Below, piece after piece: positions 44,597 through 53,500 of a stretch of DNA of 64,000 nucleotides. The translations under genes were made by a program, and so were the position numbers. Source of the stretch: Streptomyces fragilis (GTDB lineage: Bacteria; Actinomycetota; Actinomycetes; Streptomycetales; Streptomycetaceae); NCBI RefSeq assembly GCF_003112515.1, contig NZ_BEVZ01000001.1:248001-312000 (forward strand), written 5' to 3'. How positions within the stretch are numbered: the first letter of the stretch is position 1; every line of letters begins with the position of its first letter. The notes beneath the pieces are model-generated. The model did no database searches. It was not told the DNA's origin and worked only from the letters and a program-made list of their open reading frames with translations.

Positions 44597-44700
44597 GGCC
44601 ACGAGGGTCGCGCCGGGGGCCGGAAACAGTCCCGTTTCCCTCGTCGGGACCACTCCTTCGGGTGATCTCGCCCACCCTCCTGCACGCATGAGGCCTGTCA

Positions 44701-44733
44701 TTGTTCTTTAGAGAGGGTAATGAGTTACTCTAA
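44701..44733 (+). promoter_or_regulatory. MarR promoter with overlapping inverted repeat
   Basis: TTGTTC (44701-44706) and TACTCT (44726-44731) with a 19-nt spacer are followed 6 nt later by the ATG at 44738, the pattern of a leaderless promoter. Between them, TTAGAG...CTCTAA (44708-44733) with an inner GGTAA...GTTAC forms an imperfect dyad of the size of a MarR operator, which would allow autorepression. Confidence 0.55.
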
Positions 44734-44737
44734 GGAC

Positions 44738-45178
44738 ATGCTGGACCTCAACCACGGCGACGACGCGGACGCCGTGAACGACCTGCGCTCCGCCGTGATG
44801 CGCCTGGCCCGCCGCCTCAAGCACCAGCGGGTGGACGAGTCGCTGAGCCCCACCGAGATGTCGGTGCTCGGCACCCTCGCCCGCTGCGGCCGTGCCACCC
44901 CCGGTGAGCTGGCCCGCAAGGAGCACGTGCAGCCGCCGTCCATGACGCGCATCGTGGCCCTGCTCGAGGCCAAGGGGCTGGTCCGTCTGGAGCCGCATCC
45001 GGAGGACCGCCGGCAGAAGGTCGTCTCCCAGACCGACGCGGCCGAGGCGATGCTCGAGGAGAGCCGCCGCAGGAGGAACGCGTTCCTCGCCGCACTGGTC
45101 GAAGAGGGACTCGACGAGGAGGAGTGGGCGAAGCTCCGTGCCGCCGCGCCGGTGCTGGAGAAGCTCGCCCACCTGTGA
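44738..45178 (+). CDS. MarR-family regulator
   Basis: The 146-residue protein is a typical MarR: N-terminal dimerisation helix (AVNDLRSAVMRLARRLKH), winged helix with TEMSVLGTLARCGRATPGELARKEHVQPPSMTRIVALLEAKGLVRLEPHPEDRRQKVVSQTDAA (about residues 40-105; D-R-R is the wing) and a long C-terminal helix. The ATG at 44738 is preferred over 44720 because it fits a leaderless promoter and the upstream dyad would otherwise lie in the coding region. The MFS exporter 28 nt downstream is its most likely target, with the regulator also repressing itself. Confidence 0.9.
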   Translation: MLDLNHGDDADAVNDLRSAVMRLARRLKHQRVDESLSPTEMSVLGTLARCGRATPGELARKEHVQPPSMTRIVALLEAKGLVRLEPHPEDRRQKVVSQTDAAEAMLEESRRRRNAFLAALVEEGLDEEEWAKLRAAAPVLEKLAHL

Positions 45179-45206
45179 GCTGGACGCCAGAAGGAGGCGA
45201 ACCTTT

Positions 45207-46580
45207 TTGAGTTCGGGACCCGGAGCACACTCCGCCCCCGCACCGATCGATCCACCGACCCCCCGCACCACCCCCGCTGCCGTCGCCGGCGCCGAGTCCC
45301 GCAAGGGCTCGATGTTCAGTTCCCTCAGGATCAGGAACTACCGGCTCTTCTTCGCCGGCCAGGTCGTCTCCAACATCGGCACCTGGATGCAGCGGATCGC
45401 CCAGGACTGGCTGGTGCTCAGCCTCACCGGCTCGTCCACCGCCGTCGGCGTCACCACGGCGCTGCAGTTCCTGCCCATGCTGCTGCTCGGGCTCTACGGC
45501 GGCCTGCTGGTGGACCGGCTGCCCAAGCGGCCCACCCTGCTCGTCACCCAGTCCGCGATGGCCGTCACCGGCCTCGCCCTGGCCGCGCTCGACCTGAGCG
45601 GGCACGTCGAGGTGTGGCACGTCTACGTCGCCGCCCTGCTGGTCGGCCTGGCCACCGTCGTCGACAACCCGGCACGGCAGACGTTCGTCTCCGAGATGGT
45701 CGGCCCGGGGCAGCTGCAGAACGCGGTCAGCCTCAACTCCGCCAACTTCCAGTCCGCCCGCCTGATAGGTCCCGCCGTGGCCGGCGTGCTGATCACCGGC
45801 ATGGGCACGGGCTGGGCCTTCCTGATCAACGGCCTCTCCTTCGCCGCCCCCATCGCCGGCCTGATGCTGATGCGGACGCGCGAACTGCACCCGACGGCGC
45901 GGGCGCCCCGCGCCAAGGGGCAGCTGCGGGAGGGCATCCGCTACGTGTCGGGGCGGCCGCACCTGTACTGGACGATCGTCCTGATCGGCTTCGTCGGGGC
46001 CTTCGGCTTCAACTTCCCGGTGGTGCTGTCCGCCTTCGCCTACGACGTCTTCGACACCGGGGCGGCGGGCTACTCGCTCTTCAACATCCTGATCGCCGTC
46101 GGCTCGCTGGCCGGCGCGCTGCTCGCCGCCCGGCGCGCCCGGGCGCGGCTGCGGCTGCTGATCGGCGCGGCGCTCGCCTTCGGTCTCCTGGAGGTCGCGG
46201 CGGCGCTCAGCCCCGGGCTGTGGCTCTTCGCGGCGCTGCTCGTGCCGATCGGGGCGTTCAGCATGACGCTCAACGTCACCGCCAACACGGGCGTGCAGAT
46301 GGCCACCGAGCCCGCGATGCGCGGGCGGGTGATGTCGCTCTACATGATGGTCTTCATGGGCAGCACGCCGATCGGGGCGCCGCTCGCCGGGTGGGCGACG
46401 GACGTCTACGGCGCGCGGGCGGGCTTCGTGGCCTGCGGCGCGGTCGCCACGCTGTCCGCCGTCGCGGTGGGTGTGGCGCTGGCCCGGCTGGGCCGCCTGC
46501 GTCTCGCCGTCGGCTGGCGGGGCACGCACCCCACGGTGCGGGTCGTCCCGCGCGAGCGGGAGCTCGTCACCGCGAGCTGA
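45207..46580 (+). CDS. MFS exporter, enterobactin/EntS-like
   Basis: The 457-residue protein starts at a TTG with a strong AAGGAGG (45191-45197) 9 nt upstream, inside which no ATG or GTG offers a better start. After a Pro-rich N-terminus, twelve transmembrane segments begin at NYRLFFAGQVVSNIGTWMQRIAQDWLVLSLT (about residues 46-76), the signature of MFS_3 (EntS/YfiS-like) exporters. LVDRLPKRPTLLVTQ is the loop 2-3 motif. LARRLKH-type MarR control by the preceding gene suggests export of a toxic or self-made small molecule such as a drug or siderophore. A very stable hairpin follows the stop. Confidence 0.85.
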   Translation: MSSGPGAHSAPAPIDPPTPRTTPAAVAGAESRKGSMFSSLRIRNYRLFFAGQVVSNIGTWMQRIAQDWLVLSLTGSSTAVGVTTALQFLPMLLLGLYGGLLVDRLPKRPTLLVTQSAMAVTGLALAALDLSGHVEVWHVYVAALLVGLATVVDNPARQTFVSEMVGPGQLQNAVSLNSANFQSARLIGPAVAGVLITGMGTGWAFLINGLSFAAPIAGLMLMRTRELHPTARAPRAKGQLREGIRYVSGRPHLYWTIVLIGFVGAFGFNFPVVLSAFAYDVFDTGAAGYSLFNILIAVGSLAGALLAARRARARLRLLIGAALAFGLLEVAAALSPGLWLFAALLVPIGAFSMTLNVTANTGVQMATEPAMRGRVMSLYMMVFMGSTPIGAPLAGWATDVYGARAGFVACGAVATLSAVAVGVALARLGRLRLAVGWRGTHPTVRVVPRERELVTAS

Positions 46581-46606
46581 GTTCGCCACCCCGGGGTGAC
46601 GGGACG

Positions 46607-46654
46607 GCGTGAGGGGGCGGGTGCCGGAGCATTCCGGCGCCCGCCCCCTCACGC
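46607..46654. terminator. Strong hairpin after the MFS exporter gene
   Basis: GCGTGAGGGGGCGGG-T-GCCGGA (46607-46628) pairs with TCCGGC-G-CCCGCCCCCTCACGC (46633-46654) across GCAT. One central position is a T/G wobble. It is probably bidirectional. Confidence 0.75.
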
Positions 46655-46845
46655 GTTCCGGGTGCTCAGGAGCCCGGCGTGTCCCGCTCCGTGGAAGGGG
46701 CCCTTGTCCGAGCCGCCGATGGTGGGCCTGGCCGCGCCGACGCCGACCGCGCCGGTGGCCGTGACGCCGATGGCCGTCGTCCGGCTCCGCCGGCGAGGGC
46801 ATCCGGTTTCCGCACCGACCGCGACCGCCCCGCGGGTGGACGGCG

Positions 46846-47874
46846 TCAGTCCGCCCGGCGGTGGCGGGCGGCGACCCACAGGCCCACGACCAGGGCGATC
46901 AGCGCCACCCCGCCCAGGGTGACGCTCCCCCCGTTGCCACCGCCACCCCCGGCCGTCTCCGCGGGCGCGCCCGCCGCCGGGGTGCGGCCGGAGGACGAGG
47001 TGTCACCGGACCGCTCGGGCGGCTCCACCGCGGCGCCCCCGGGGGCCGGCTTCGCGACCACCCGGCTGCCCTCGCCCTCGCTGCCGAACAGCAGCAGCCG
47101 CCCGTCCGCGCTGTACGTCAGCGACTCCCCCTGCTTCTGGAACGGCGGCGACAGCCGCTCGCGCTCCTCGGGCCGGCCCCCGTTCCAGTCCAGCAGCACG
47201 CCGTCCAGGTAGCCCCGCACCGCCAGCTCGGACCCGTCGGGGGAGAACGCCGCGTCCGTCGCCCAGACGTCGATGCCGGCGACCGGCCGGAAGAGGTTCA
47301 CGCCGGTCGCCGACAGCCGCTCAGGCCCGGCCAGGACGTGCCCGTCGCCGCCCTTGCGCTTGTCGACGATGTAGACCCTTCCGGTCTTCGGGTGCACGGC
47401 CAGCGATTCGGCGTCCCGCGCCCCGCCCTCGTACTTCACCACGTACTGGGTGGCCCGCACGGTGGCGTCCCGCAGCCTCTTCGGCTCGGGGAAGGCGTAG
47501 ATCCAGACGTGGTCCCACCCGCCGTCGAAGTTGTCGCCGATGTCGCCGACGTACACCCGCCCGTCCGGCCCCACCGACACCGCCTCGATGTCCCGCGCCT
47601 GCCCGGCGCCCGACAGGGTCACGGTGGCGACGGTCCGCCCGGTGCGGCCGTCCACGGCGAACACCCGGGAGCCGTCCTCGCTGTCGTTGTGCGTCCAGTA
47701 GATCCCCGGGTGCCGGCGCGAGGCGGCGAGACCGCTCGACTCGGTGATCCGCGGATCCGTGAGCGTGAAGCTCCCGTCCCCCTCCGCCGCGGCGGAGGGT
47801 GCGGCGGACACGGCGGAACCGGCGGCGGCCAGGAGCACCGCCCCGGCGAGGGTCACGAGCGATCGACGCGGCAT
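46846..47874 (-). CDS. Secreted, C-terminally membrane-anchored beta-propeller-like protein
   Basis: The 342-residue protein has a signal peptide (RRSLVTLAGAVLLAAAGSAVSAAPSAAAEG, cleavage about residue 30), a propeller-like domain with repeated GxxW/VxDGRTG units (SSGLAASRRHPGIYWTHNDSEDGSRVFAVDGRTGRTVATV; GPDGRVYVGDIGDNFDGGWDHVWIYAFPEP; HPKTGRVYIVDKRKGGDGHVL), a Pro/Gly/Ser linker and a C-terminal helix (VTLGGVALIALVVGLWVAARHRRAD) with a basic end. There is no LPXTG sortase motif, so it is anchored by the helix. No enzymatic motif was recognised. It is divergent from the SGNH hydrolase. Confidence 0.75.
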   Translation of the reverse strand: MPRRSLVTLAGAVLLAAAGSAVSAAPSAAAEGDGSFTLTDPRITESSGLAASRRHPGIYWTHNDSEDGSRVFAVDGRTGRTVATVTLSGAGQARDIEAVSVGPDGRVYVGDIGDNFDGGWDHVWIYAFPEPKRLRDATVRATQYVVKYEGGARDAESLAVHPKTGRVYIVDKRKGGDGHVLAGPERLSATGVNLFRPVAGIDVWATDAAFSPDGSELAVRGYLDGVLLDWNGGRPEERERLSPPFQKQGESLTYSADGRLLLFGSEGEGSRVVAKPAPGGAAVEPPERSGDTSSSGRTPAAGAPAETAGGGGGNGGSVTLGGVALIALVVGLWVAARHRRAD

Positions 47875-47932
47875 GCGCCCAGTGTCCCCCCTCACATCGC
47901 GTCGCGGGCCGGGAACGGGGCATCATGATCGG

Positions 47933-48625
47933 ATGCTCAGGTTCATGCCCGTCGGGGACTCCATGACGATCGGCAGCGCGGGGGAGCACACCTGGCGCTA
48001 CCGCCTCTGGCAGCACCTGCGGGCCACGCTCGACGCCCCGTTCCGGATCGTCGGTCCCCGCGAGGCGCTGCACGACCCCGCCACCGACGGCCCCGACGCG
48101 TACGAGTACGCCGCCGACGTCGACCCGGCGTTCCCCCGCGCGCACCTGGCCGGCTGGGGCGAGGGCTGGCACCACATGATGCCGCTGATCGGCGAGGAGG
48201 TCCGCGCCCACCGCGCCGACGTGCTGCTGATCTCCCTCGGCCTGATCGACCTGGGCTTCTACACCAACGCCCGGCAGACCGCCGACAACGTGCGCCGCTT
48301 CGTGATCGAGGCGCGCCAGGTCCGGCCCGCGGTGCGGATGGTGATGCTGCCGGTGATCCCCAACGTGCGCGCCGCGAAGGACGAGGACTTCGCCGCCGAG
48401 GTGGCCCGCTTCAACGAGCTCCTGGCCCAGGAGGCCGGGACCCTGCACACCGAGCACTCGCCGGTCCTCCTCGCCCCCGTGCCGCCCGGCTGGGACATCG
48501 ACCACGACACCTACGACGGCACCCACCCCAACGCCGCAGGCGAGCACAAGCTGGCGGCGGCCTTCGCGGACGTGATGCACGAGGCGTGGGGGTACGGGAA
48601 GCGGTACGAGCCGTCACGCTTCTAG
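47933..48625 (+). CDS. SGNH/GDSL-type hydrolase
   Basis: The 230-residue protein carries block I as MPVGDSMTIG (nucleophile Ser about residue 10), block III-like region VLLISLGLIDLGF in place of the usual GxND, and block V as DGTHPNAAGEHKL (Asp/His, about residues 201-213). The absence of a clear GxND motif is unusual but the DxxH pair and Ser are present. There is no signal peptide, so it is probably cytoplasmic; it could be an esterase or acyl-transferring enzyme. Its ATG at 47933 follows CATCAT by 6 nt (possible leaderless start). It is divergent from the secreted propeller protein. Confidence 0.75.
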   Translation: MLRFMPVGDSMTIGSAGEHTWRYRLWQHLRATLDAPFRIVGPREALHDPATDGPDAYEYAADVDPAFPRAHLAGWGEGWHHMMPLIGEEVRAHRADVLLISLGLIDLGFYTNARQTADNVRRFVIEARQVRPAVRMVMLPVIPNVRAAKDEDFAAEVARFNELLAQEAGTLHTEHSPVLLAPVPPGWDIDHDTYDGTHPNAAGEHKLAAAFADVMHEAWGYGKRYEPSRF

Positions 48626-48698
48626 AGACGTCCCCGTTCACCGACGTGACGCCGAGTCCCTCTTGCCCGGCGGGCCGTCAGGGCGTTGGCTGGGGGCC

Positions 48699-49697
48699 AT
48701 GAAGTACACACAACTGGGACGCACGGGTCTCAAGGTCAGCCGGCTCGTCCTCGGGACCATGAACTTCGGTCCGCAGACCGACGAGGCCGACAGCCACACG
48801 ATCATGGACGCCGCCCTCGACGCGGGCCTGAACTTCTTCGACACGGCCAACGTGTACGGGTGGGGCGAGAACAAGGGCCGCACCGAGTCGATCATCGGCA
48901 GCTGGTTCGCCAAGGGCGGTGAGCGCCGCGACAAGGTGGTGCTGGCCACCAAGGTCTACGGCAACATGAGCGCCGACGACAAGCCCTGGCCCAACCACGA
49001 CCGGCTCTCCGCGCTGAACATCCGGCGCGCCGTGGAGGCCAGCCTCAAGCGGCTGAACACCGACTACATCGACCTGTACCAGTTCCACCACATCGACCGC
49101 CGGACCCCGTTCGAGGAGATCTGGCAGGCGGTGGACGTCCTCGTCCAGCAGGGCAAGATCCTCTACGCCGGGTCCTCCAACTTCCCCGGCTTCAAGATCG
49201 CCCAGGCCAACGAGGTCGCCTCCCGCCGCGGCGGCGGCACCACCATCGGGCTGGTCAGCGAGCAGTGCCTGTACAACCTGGCGGAGCGGCGCGCCGAGAT
49301 GGAGGTCATCCCGGCGGCCCGCGACTACGGGCTGGGCGTGATCCCCTGGTCGCCGCTGCACGGCGGTCTGCTGGGCGGCGTGCTGAAGAAGGAGAACGAG
49401 GGGAAGCGGCGGGCGAGCGGCCGGTCCGCGGACGCGCTGGCGAACACGGCCGTGCGCGAGCAGGTCCAGGCCTACGAGGACCTGCTGGACAAGCACGGCA
49501 TCGAGCCGGGCGAGGCCGCGCTGGCGTGGCTGCTGACCCGGCCGGGCGTCACCGGGCCGATCGTCGGCCCGCGCACCGTCGAGCAGCTGGAGTCCGCGCT
49601 GCGGGCCCTCGAGCTGGAGCTGAGCGAAGAGGTGCTGACCGGGCTGGACGAGATCTTCCCCGGCCCGGGCCCGTCGCCGGAGGCGTTCGCCTGGTAG
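48699..49697 (+). CDS. Aldo/keto reductase
   Basis: The 332-residue NADPH-dependent oxidoreductase of the AKR superfamily has LGRTGLKVSRLVLGTMNFG (about residues 6-24), DAALDAGLNFFDTANVYGWGENKGRTESIIGSWF (about 42-75; catalytic Asp and Tyr in D-T-A-N-V-Y), VVLATKVYGNMS (catalytic Lys about 88), LKRLNTDYIDLYQFHHIDRRTPFEEI and LLTRPGVTGPIVGPRTVEQLESAL at the end (cofactor binding). It resembles AKR12/AKR11-type reductases with broad aldehyde or sugar substrates. The ATG at 48699 is chosen because no RBS is seen nearer and the motif starts at residue 6. Confidence 0.9.
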   Translation: MKYTQLGRTGLKVSRLVLGTMNFGPQTDEADSHTIMDAALDAGLNFFDTANVYGWGENKGRTESIIGSWFAKGGERRDKVVLATKVYGNMSADDKPWPNHDRLSALNIRRAVEASLKRLNTDYIDLYQFHHIDRRTPFEEIWQAVDVLVQQGKILYAGSSNFPGFKIAQANEVASRRGGGTTIGLVSEQCLYNLAERRAEMEVIPAARDYGLGVIPWSPLHGGLLGGVLKKENEGKRRASGRSADALANTAVREQVQAYEDLLDKHGIEPGEAALAWLLTRPGVTGPIVGPRTVEQLESALRALELELSEEVLTGLDEIFPGPGPSPEAFAW

Positions 49698-49730
49698 AGG
49701 CCCCGGGCGCTCTCCGTCGAGTTCCTCGCG

Positions 49731-49756
49731 CCGTCGGCCGGACTACCGGCCGACGG
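49731..49756. terminator. Perfect hairpin between AKR gene and small membrane gene
   Basis: CCGTCGGCCGG (49731-49741) pairs with CCGGCCGACGG (49746-49756) across ACTA. The loop contains the stop codon of the minus-strand small gene, so the hairpin ends both transcripts. Confidence 0.7.
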
Positions 49757-49832
49757 CCGAGGCCAGGGCGACGGCGACGAACATCAGGATGAGCACACCG
49801 GCCATGATCCGGTTCCGGGTCTTGGTATCCAC
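49743..49832 (-). CDS. Small single-pass membrane protein (29 aa)
   Basis: From the GTG at 49832 the minus strand codes for a 29-residue peptide: V-D-T-K-T-R-N-R, a hydrophobic helix (IMAGVLILMFVAVALASAVG) and a final Arg. A GAAGG RBS is 4-5 nt upstream, codon usage is strongly GC3, and the frame starts 10 nt after the thpR stop. This looks like a genuine micro-protein translated with thpR. Short Arg/Lys-headed helices of this sort occur in many Streptomyces genomes; no function is known to me. Confidence 0.65.
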   Translation of the reverse strand: MDTKTRNRIMAGVLILMFVAVALASAVGR

Positions 49833-49842
49833 GCCTTCGAGG

Positions 49843-50424
49843 TTAACCGGAGGCGCCGAGCCGCCAGCGGGCGGCCGTCTCGTAGCGGGGCTGCTCGCCC
49901 GGGACCCCGGAGCGCGGCAGCCGGCTGTGGACCAGGGCCAGCTCCTCCACCGGCCAGGTGCGGCCGCGGTAGCCGTCCAGGGCCTCCAGCACCGGCCGGA
50001 CGTCCGGGGGCGGGGCGCCGCGGCCGGAGCGGGCCAGGGAGAGGTGCGGCCGGTAGCGGCGGTGCTCGTCCATGCGCAGGCCCGCCCTGCGGGCGGCGGC
50101 CTCGGCGCGCGAGGCGAGGAAGCCCAGGTCGCGCACGTCGCCCTGGACCCCGGCCCACACCGCGCGCCCCCGGCCGAACTGGCCCGCCCCCGCCAGGCTC
50201 AGCGCGAACGGCTCCGTGTGGGCGGCGGCCCGGGCCAGCCGCTCGCGCAGGGCGGGCAGCCGCTCCTCGTCGACCTCGCCGTAGAAGGCGAGGGTCAGGT
50301 GCCAGCCCGCGGGCGCGGTCCAGCGCAGCCGCTGCCCGGCGGGGAGCTCGCGGAGCGGCGCGACGGCGTCCGCGAGGTCCTGGAGCACGTCGTCCGGGGG
50401 CAGCACGGCGGCGAAGAGGCGCAT
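49843..50424 (-). CDS. thpR: RNA 2',3'-cyclic phosphodiesterase
   Basis: ThpR (LigT-like) is a 2H phosphoesterase that opens 2',3'-cyclic phosphates at RNA ends. The 193-residue protein starts MRLFAAVLPPDDVLQDL, has HLTLAFYGEV (first H-x-T/S-x motif, about residues 42-45) and HLSLARS (second motif, about 123-129). The spacing and length are typical. The ATG at 50424 is the first of the frame that starts directly with the fold. It is followed by the 29-aa membrane protein gene. No RNA ligase gene is nearby. Confidence 0.9.
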   Translation of the reverse strand: MRLFAAVLPPDDVLQDLADAVAPLRELPAGQRLRWTAPAGWHLTLAFYGEVDEERLPALRERLARAAAHTEPFALSLAGAGQFGRGRAVWAGVQGDVRDLGFLASRAEAAARRAGLRMDEHRRYRPHLSLARSGRGAPPPDVRPVLEALDGYRGRTWPVEELALVHSRLPRSGVPGEQPRYETAARWRLGASG

Positions 50425-50542
50425 GCCACCAGGGTGACGGCCCCGGGGGCCCGGACGCCATCCGCCTGGCGGAGGACCGGCCGCCGAACCGGGCCCGGAG
50501 GCTGCCCGGCGGCTCCCCCGGGGCTCCCGGGGGTTCCTCGGG

Positions 50543-53500
50543 TCAGTCGAACCAGCGGGCGGTGGCGAGTTCGGCGGTGCGGGAGGGGTCCTCCAGGAGG
50601 GCGGCGACCTCGAAGCGGCGGGGCCACTGGCGGGCGGCCCAGGCGAGGCCCGCGGCCACGCCCTCCAGCGTGGCGGCGTGCACCGTGCCGTCCGCGGCGA
50701 GCCGCCAGTCCAGCTCGGTCCCGTCGACCACCAGCTCCTCGTGCTCCACGTAGGACGCCGGCGCCGACGGCCCCAGCAGCACCCGCACCGCCTCCGGCAC
50801 CTCGTGCTCCACGCCCTGCGACACGACCGTCCCGGGCACCGTCTCGCTGAGGCGGCGGATCTGGAAGAGCTCCGCCAGCTCGGCGGCGAGTTCCGGGCGG
50901 ACCGGCAGCAGCGGGGTCCCCTCGATGAGCGGCAGCAGGTCGGGGGTGTCCGCCACCACCGCGTAGGCGGCGTCGACGATCCGCGCGCGGCCGTCCACCA
51001 CCGCGCGCACCTCGTCGGGGAGCAGCCCGACCCGCTCGGGGTCGAGTTCGGCGAGCGCGCTGTAGAGGCCGTGCAGCTGGGCGGGGGTGACCTGGCGGTC
51101 CGGGTCGGCGAGACGGTCCAGGAGCTCGGCCGGCCCGCCCGGCTCGTCGAGCAGCGCGGCCACCGAGGTGCGCACGCCGAGGGCCCGCAGCACCTGGACG
51201 TCGTCGAAGCCGGTGGCGTCCGCCTCGTCGTAGAGGCCGCGCAGCAGCGGGTCGCCGCCGGCCGCGAGCAGTCCGGCCGGGCGGCGGCCGTCCAGCACCG
51301 GGTGACCGCGCAGCCACCAGGCGGTGTACGGGCGGACGGTCTCGTGGGTGCCGTCGGGCATCAGCACCCGCACCGGCTGGACGAGGGCGTCCCGCAGCGG
51401 CGGGCGGGAGAGCATCGCCAGCGCCTCGGGCCAGTGGTCGTCGTCGACCAGCTCCAGGTCGCGGACGGCGGCCATTTCGACGGCGACCGGCGGCACCGGC
51501 GTGCCGGGGAAGCGGTCCAGGACGTCCTCGCACCAGACGTCGACCGCGTCCAGCAGCCCGGCGTCGTCGGGCTCGGCGAAGTCCGAGTCGCGGGGCTCCA
51601 GTTCGTCCGGGTCGAGGACGACGTCGGTGGCGCGGACCAGGGTGAAGCCGGCCAGCACGCCGCAGGCGGCGAGCGTCCGCTCGCCCCAGCGCGCGGCGGT
51701 CTCCTCGTCCACGGCGAGCAGCTCGCCCTCACGGACGACGCGGGCGAACGCGCTTCCAGGGAAGAGGAGTTCGCCGGCGGGCGTGAGTTCGCCCTCCTCG
51801 TCGGGCAGGGCCAGCGCCCCCAGCCAGGGCTCGTCGCCCGGCTCGAGGTTCGCGTCGCGCACCAGCGTGAGGACCAGGTCGGCGAGTTCGTCGGCGTCCA
51901 GGGCGTTCTCGTCCCAGCCGGCGCCCTCGTCGTCGAGCGAGGCGGCGACGGCGGCGCGGACCTGCCCGGTGGTGAGGACGGCGCGGGCGGTCGCGGGCAG
52001 CGCGCCCAGCTTCTCCAGCAGGGGGTGCGCGGCGTCGGGGTGGGCCACCTTGAGGCCGAGGCGGGCGAGGAGTTCCGGGTCGGCCGACGGCCCGTCGGGG
52101 GTGGGCAGCAGCACCTGGCGCGGGCCGATGACGGTGCGTCCGCCACCGGCCAGCGGGACGGGCAGGCCGGTCAGCCGGTCGGGGTCGACGCCCAGCAGGC
52201 TGTCGTAGAGCCTGTGCCACCACTCGGGGGACTTCTCCAGCCCGGCCAGCCGGTCGATCGCCTCGGTGAGCGGGAGCCGGGCGACGCCGAGGGAGCGCAG
52301 TTCGGTGCGGCGCTCCAGGCCGGCGGGGAGCAGCGTGGGCAGCACCTCGGCGAGGACCTTGACGGTGCCGGCGCCCGCCCCCTCGACGATCTCGGCGTCG
52401 CGGGGCCGCAGGGCCTCGGGCAGGTCGCTGTCGGAGCCGTCGCCGCGCGGCGGGAGGGCCGGCGGCAGGAAGGCGGTGCGGGGCAGCCGGTCCAGGACGG
52501 CCGCCCGCAGGGCGCCGTCCAGCTCGCCCTTGCCGAGCGGGCCGGGGACCAGGGAGATCAGGCCCTCGTCGACCGGACGCCAGGCGGCGAGCAGCGCGGT
52601 GTACAGGTCCGCGGCGCGCTGGACCAGGAAGTCGGTGAGCGCTCCGGGCGCGACGTGCCGGCGGGTGGTGTCCAGCGGGAAGGTGGCGATCAGCAGGGCG
52701 GGGACGCCGACGGGCTCGTCGCTGGGGGTCGGCGCGTGCAGCACGGGGGCGGTGCCGGGGCGGCCGGGCGCTCCGGCGTCGTCGACGGGGACGGCCCAGG
52801 TCACCGACCAGTGCGGGCGCAGGCGTTCCTCGACGGGGCGGTCGGCGAGCAGCCGGGCGTCGAGCTCGCCGTGGTCGGCGGCGGTGCGCCAGCGGGTCGT
52901 CCCGGTCCGGGAGTCCTCGACGGCCACCACGTCGCCCTCGTCGCGGCGGCGCAGCACCCGCTCGGGCCCGTCGTCGCTGTCCACGACGACCTCGGCCAGT
53001 CCCGGCAGGGCCAGCAGCAGGGCGTCGTCCACGGCGTCCAGCAGCCGGGCGGCGAGCGCCTCCGCGGCCGGGTCGCGCAGCGGGAGGATCACGGCGGTGT
53101 CGTACGGGGCGGGCGCGGTGCCCTCGGCGGGGAAGGGCAGGCGCAGCACCGGGACGTGGCCGTCGCGGCGGCGGATCTCCTCGGCGAGGCCCGCGCTGCC
53201 CGCCGCCTCGGCCTCGGCGGCGGCGAGGTCGCGGGACTCGGCGAGGGACCAGCGGACGCCGCCGTGGCGGGAGACGACGGCGGGCTCGTCGGTGACGGCG
53301 AGCACGGCGGCGAAGCCGACGCCGAAGCGGCCGACGGCGGTGTCGGTGTCGCGTTTGGCGGAGGCGCGCAGGGTGGAAAGGGACTCCACGCCGGCCGCGT
53401 CGAGCGGGGCGCCGGTGTTCGCGGCGACCAGGACGCCGTCGCGCAGGGTGAGGCGCAGGCGGCCGGGTACGCCGGCGCGGGCGGCCGCGTCGGCGGCGTT

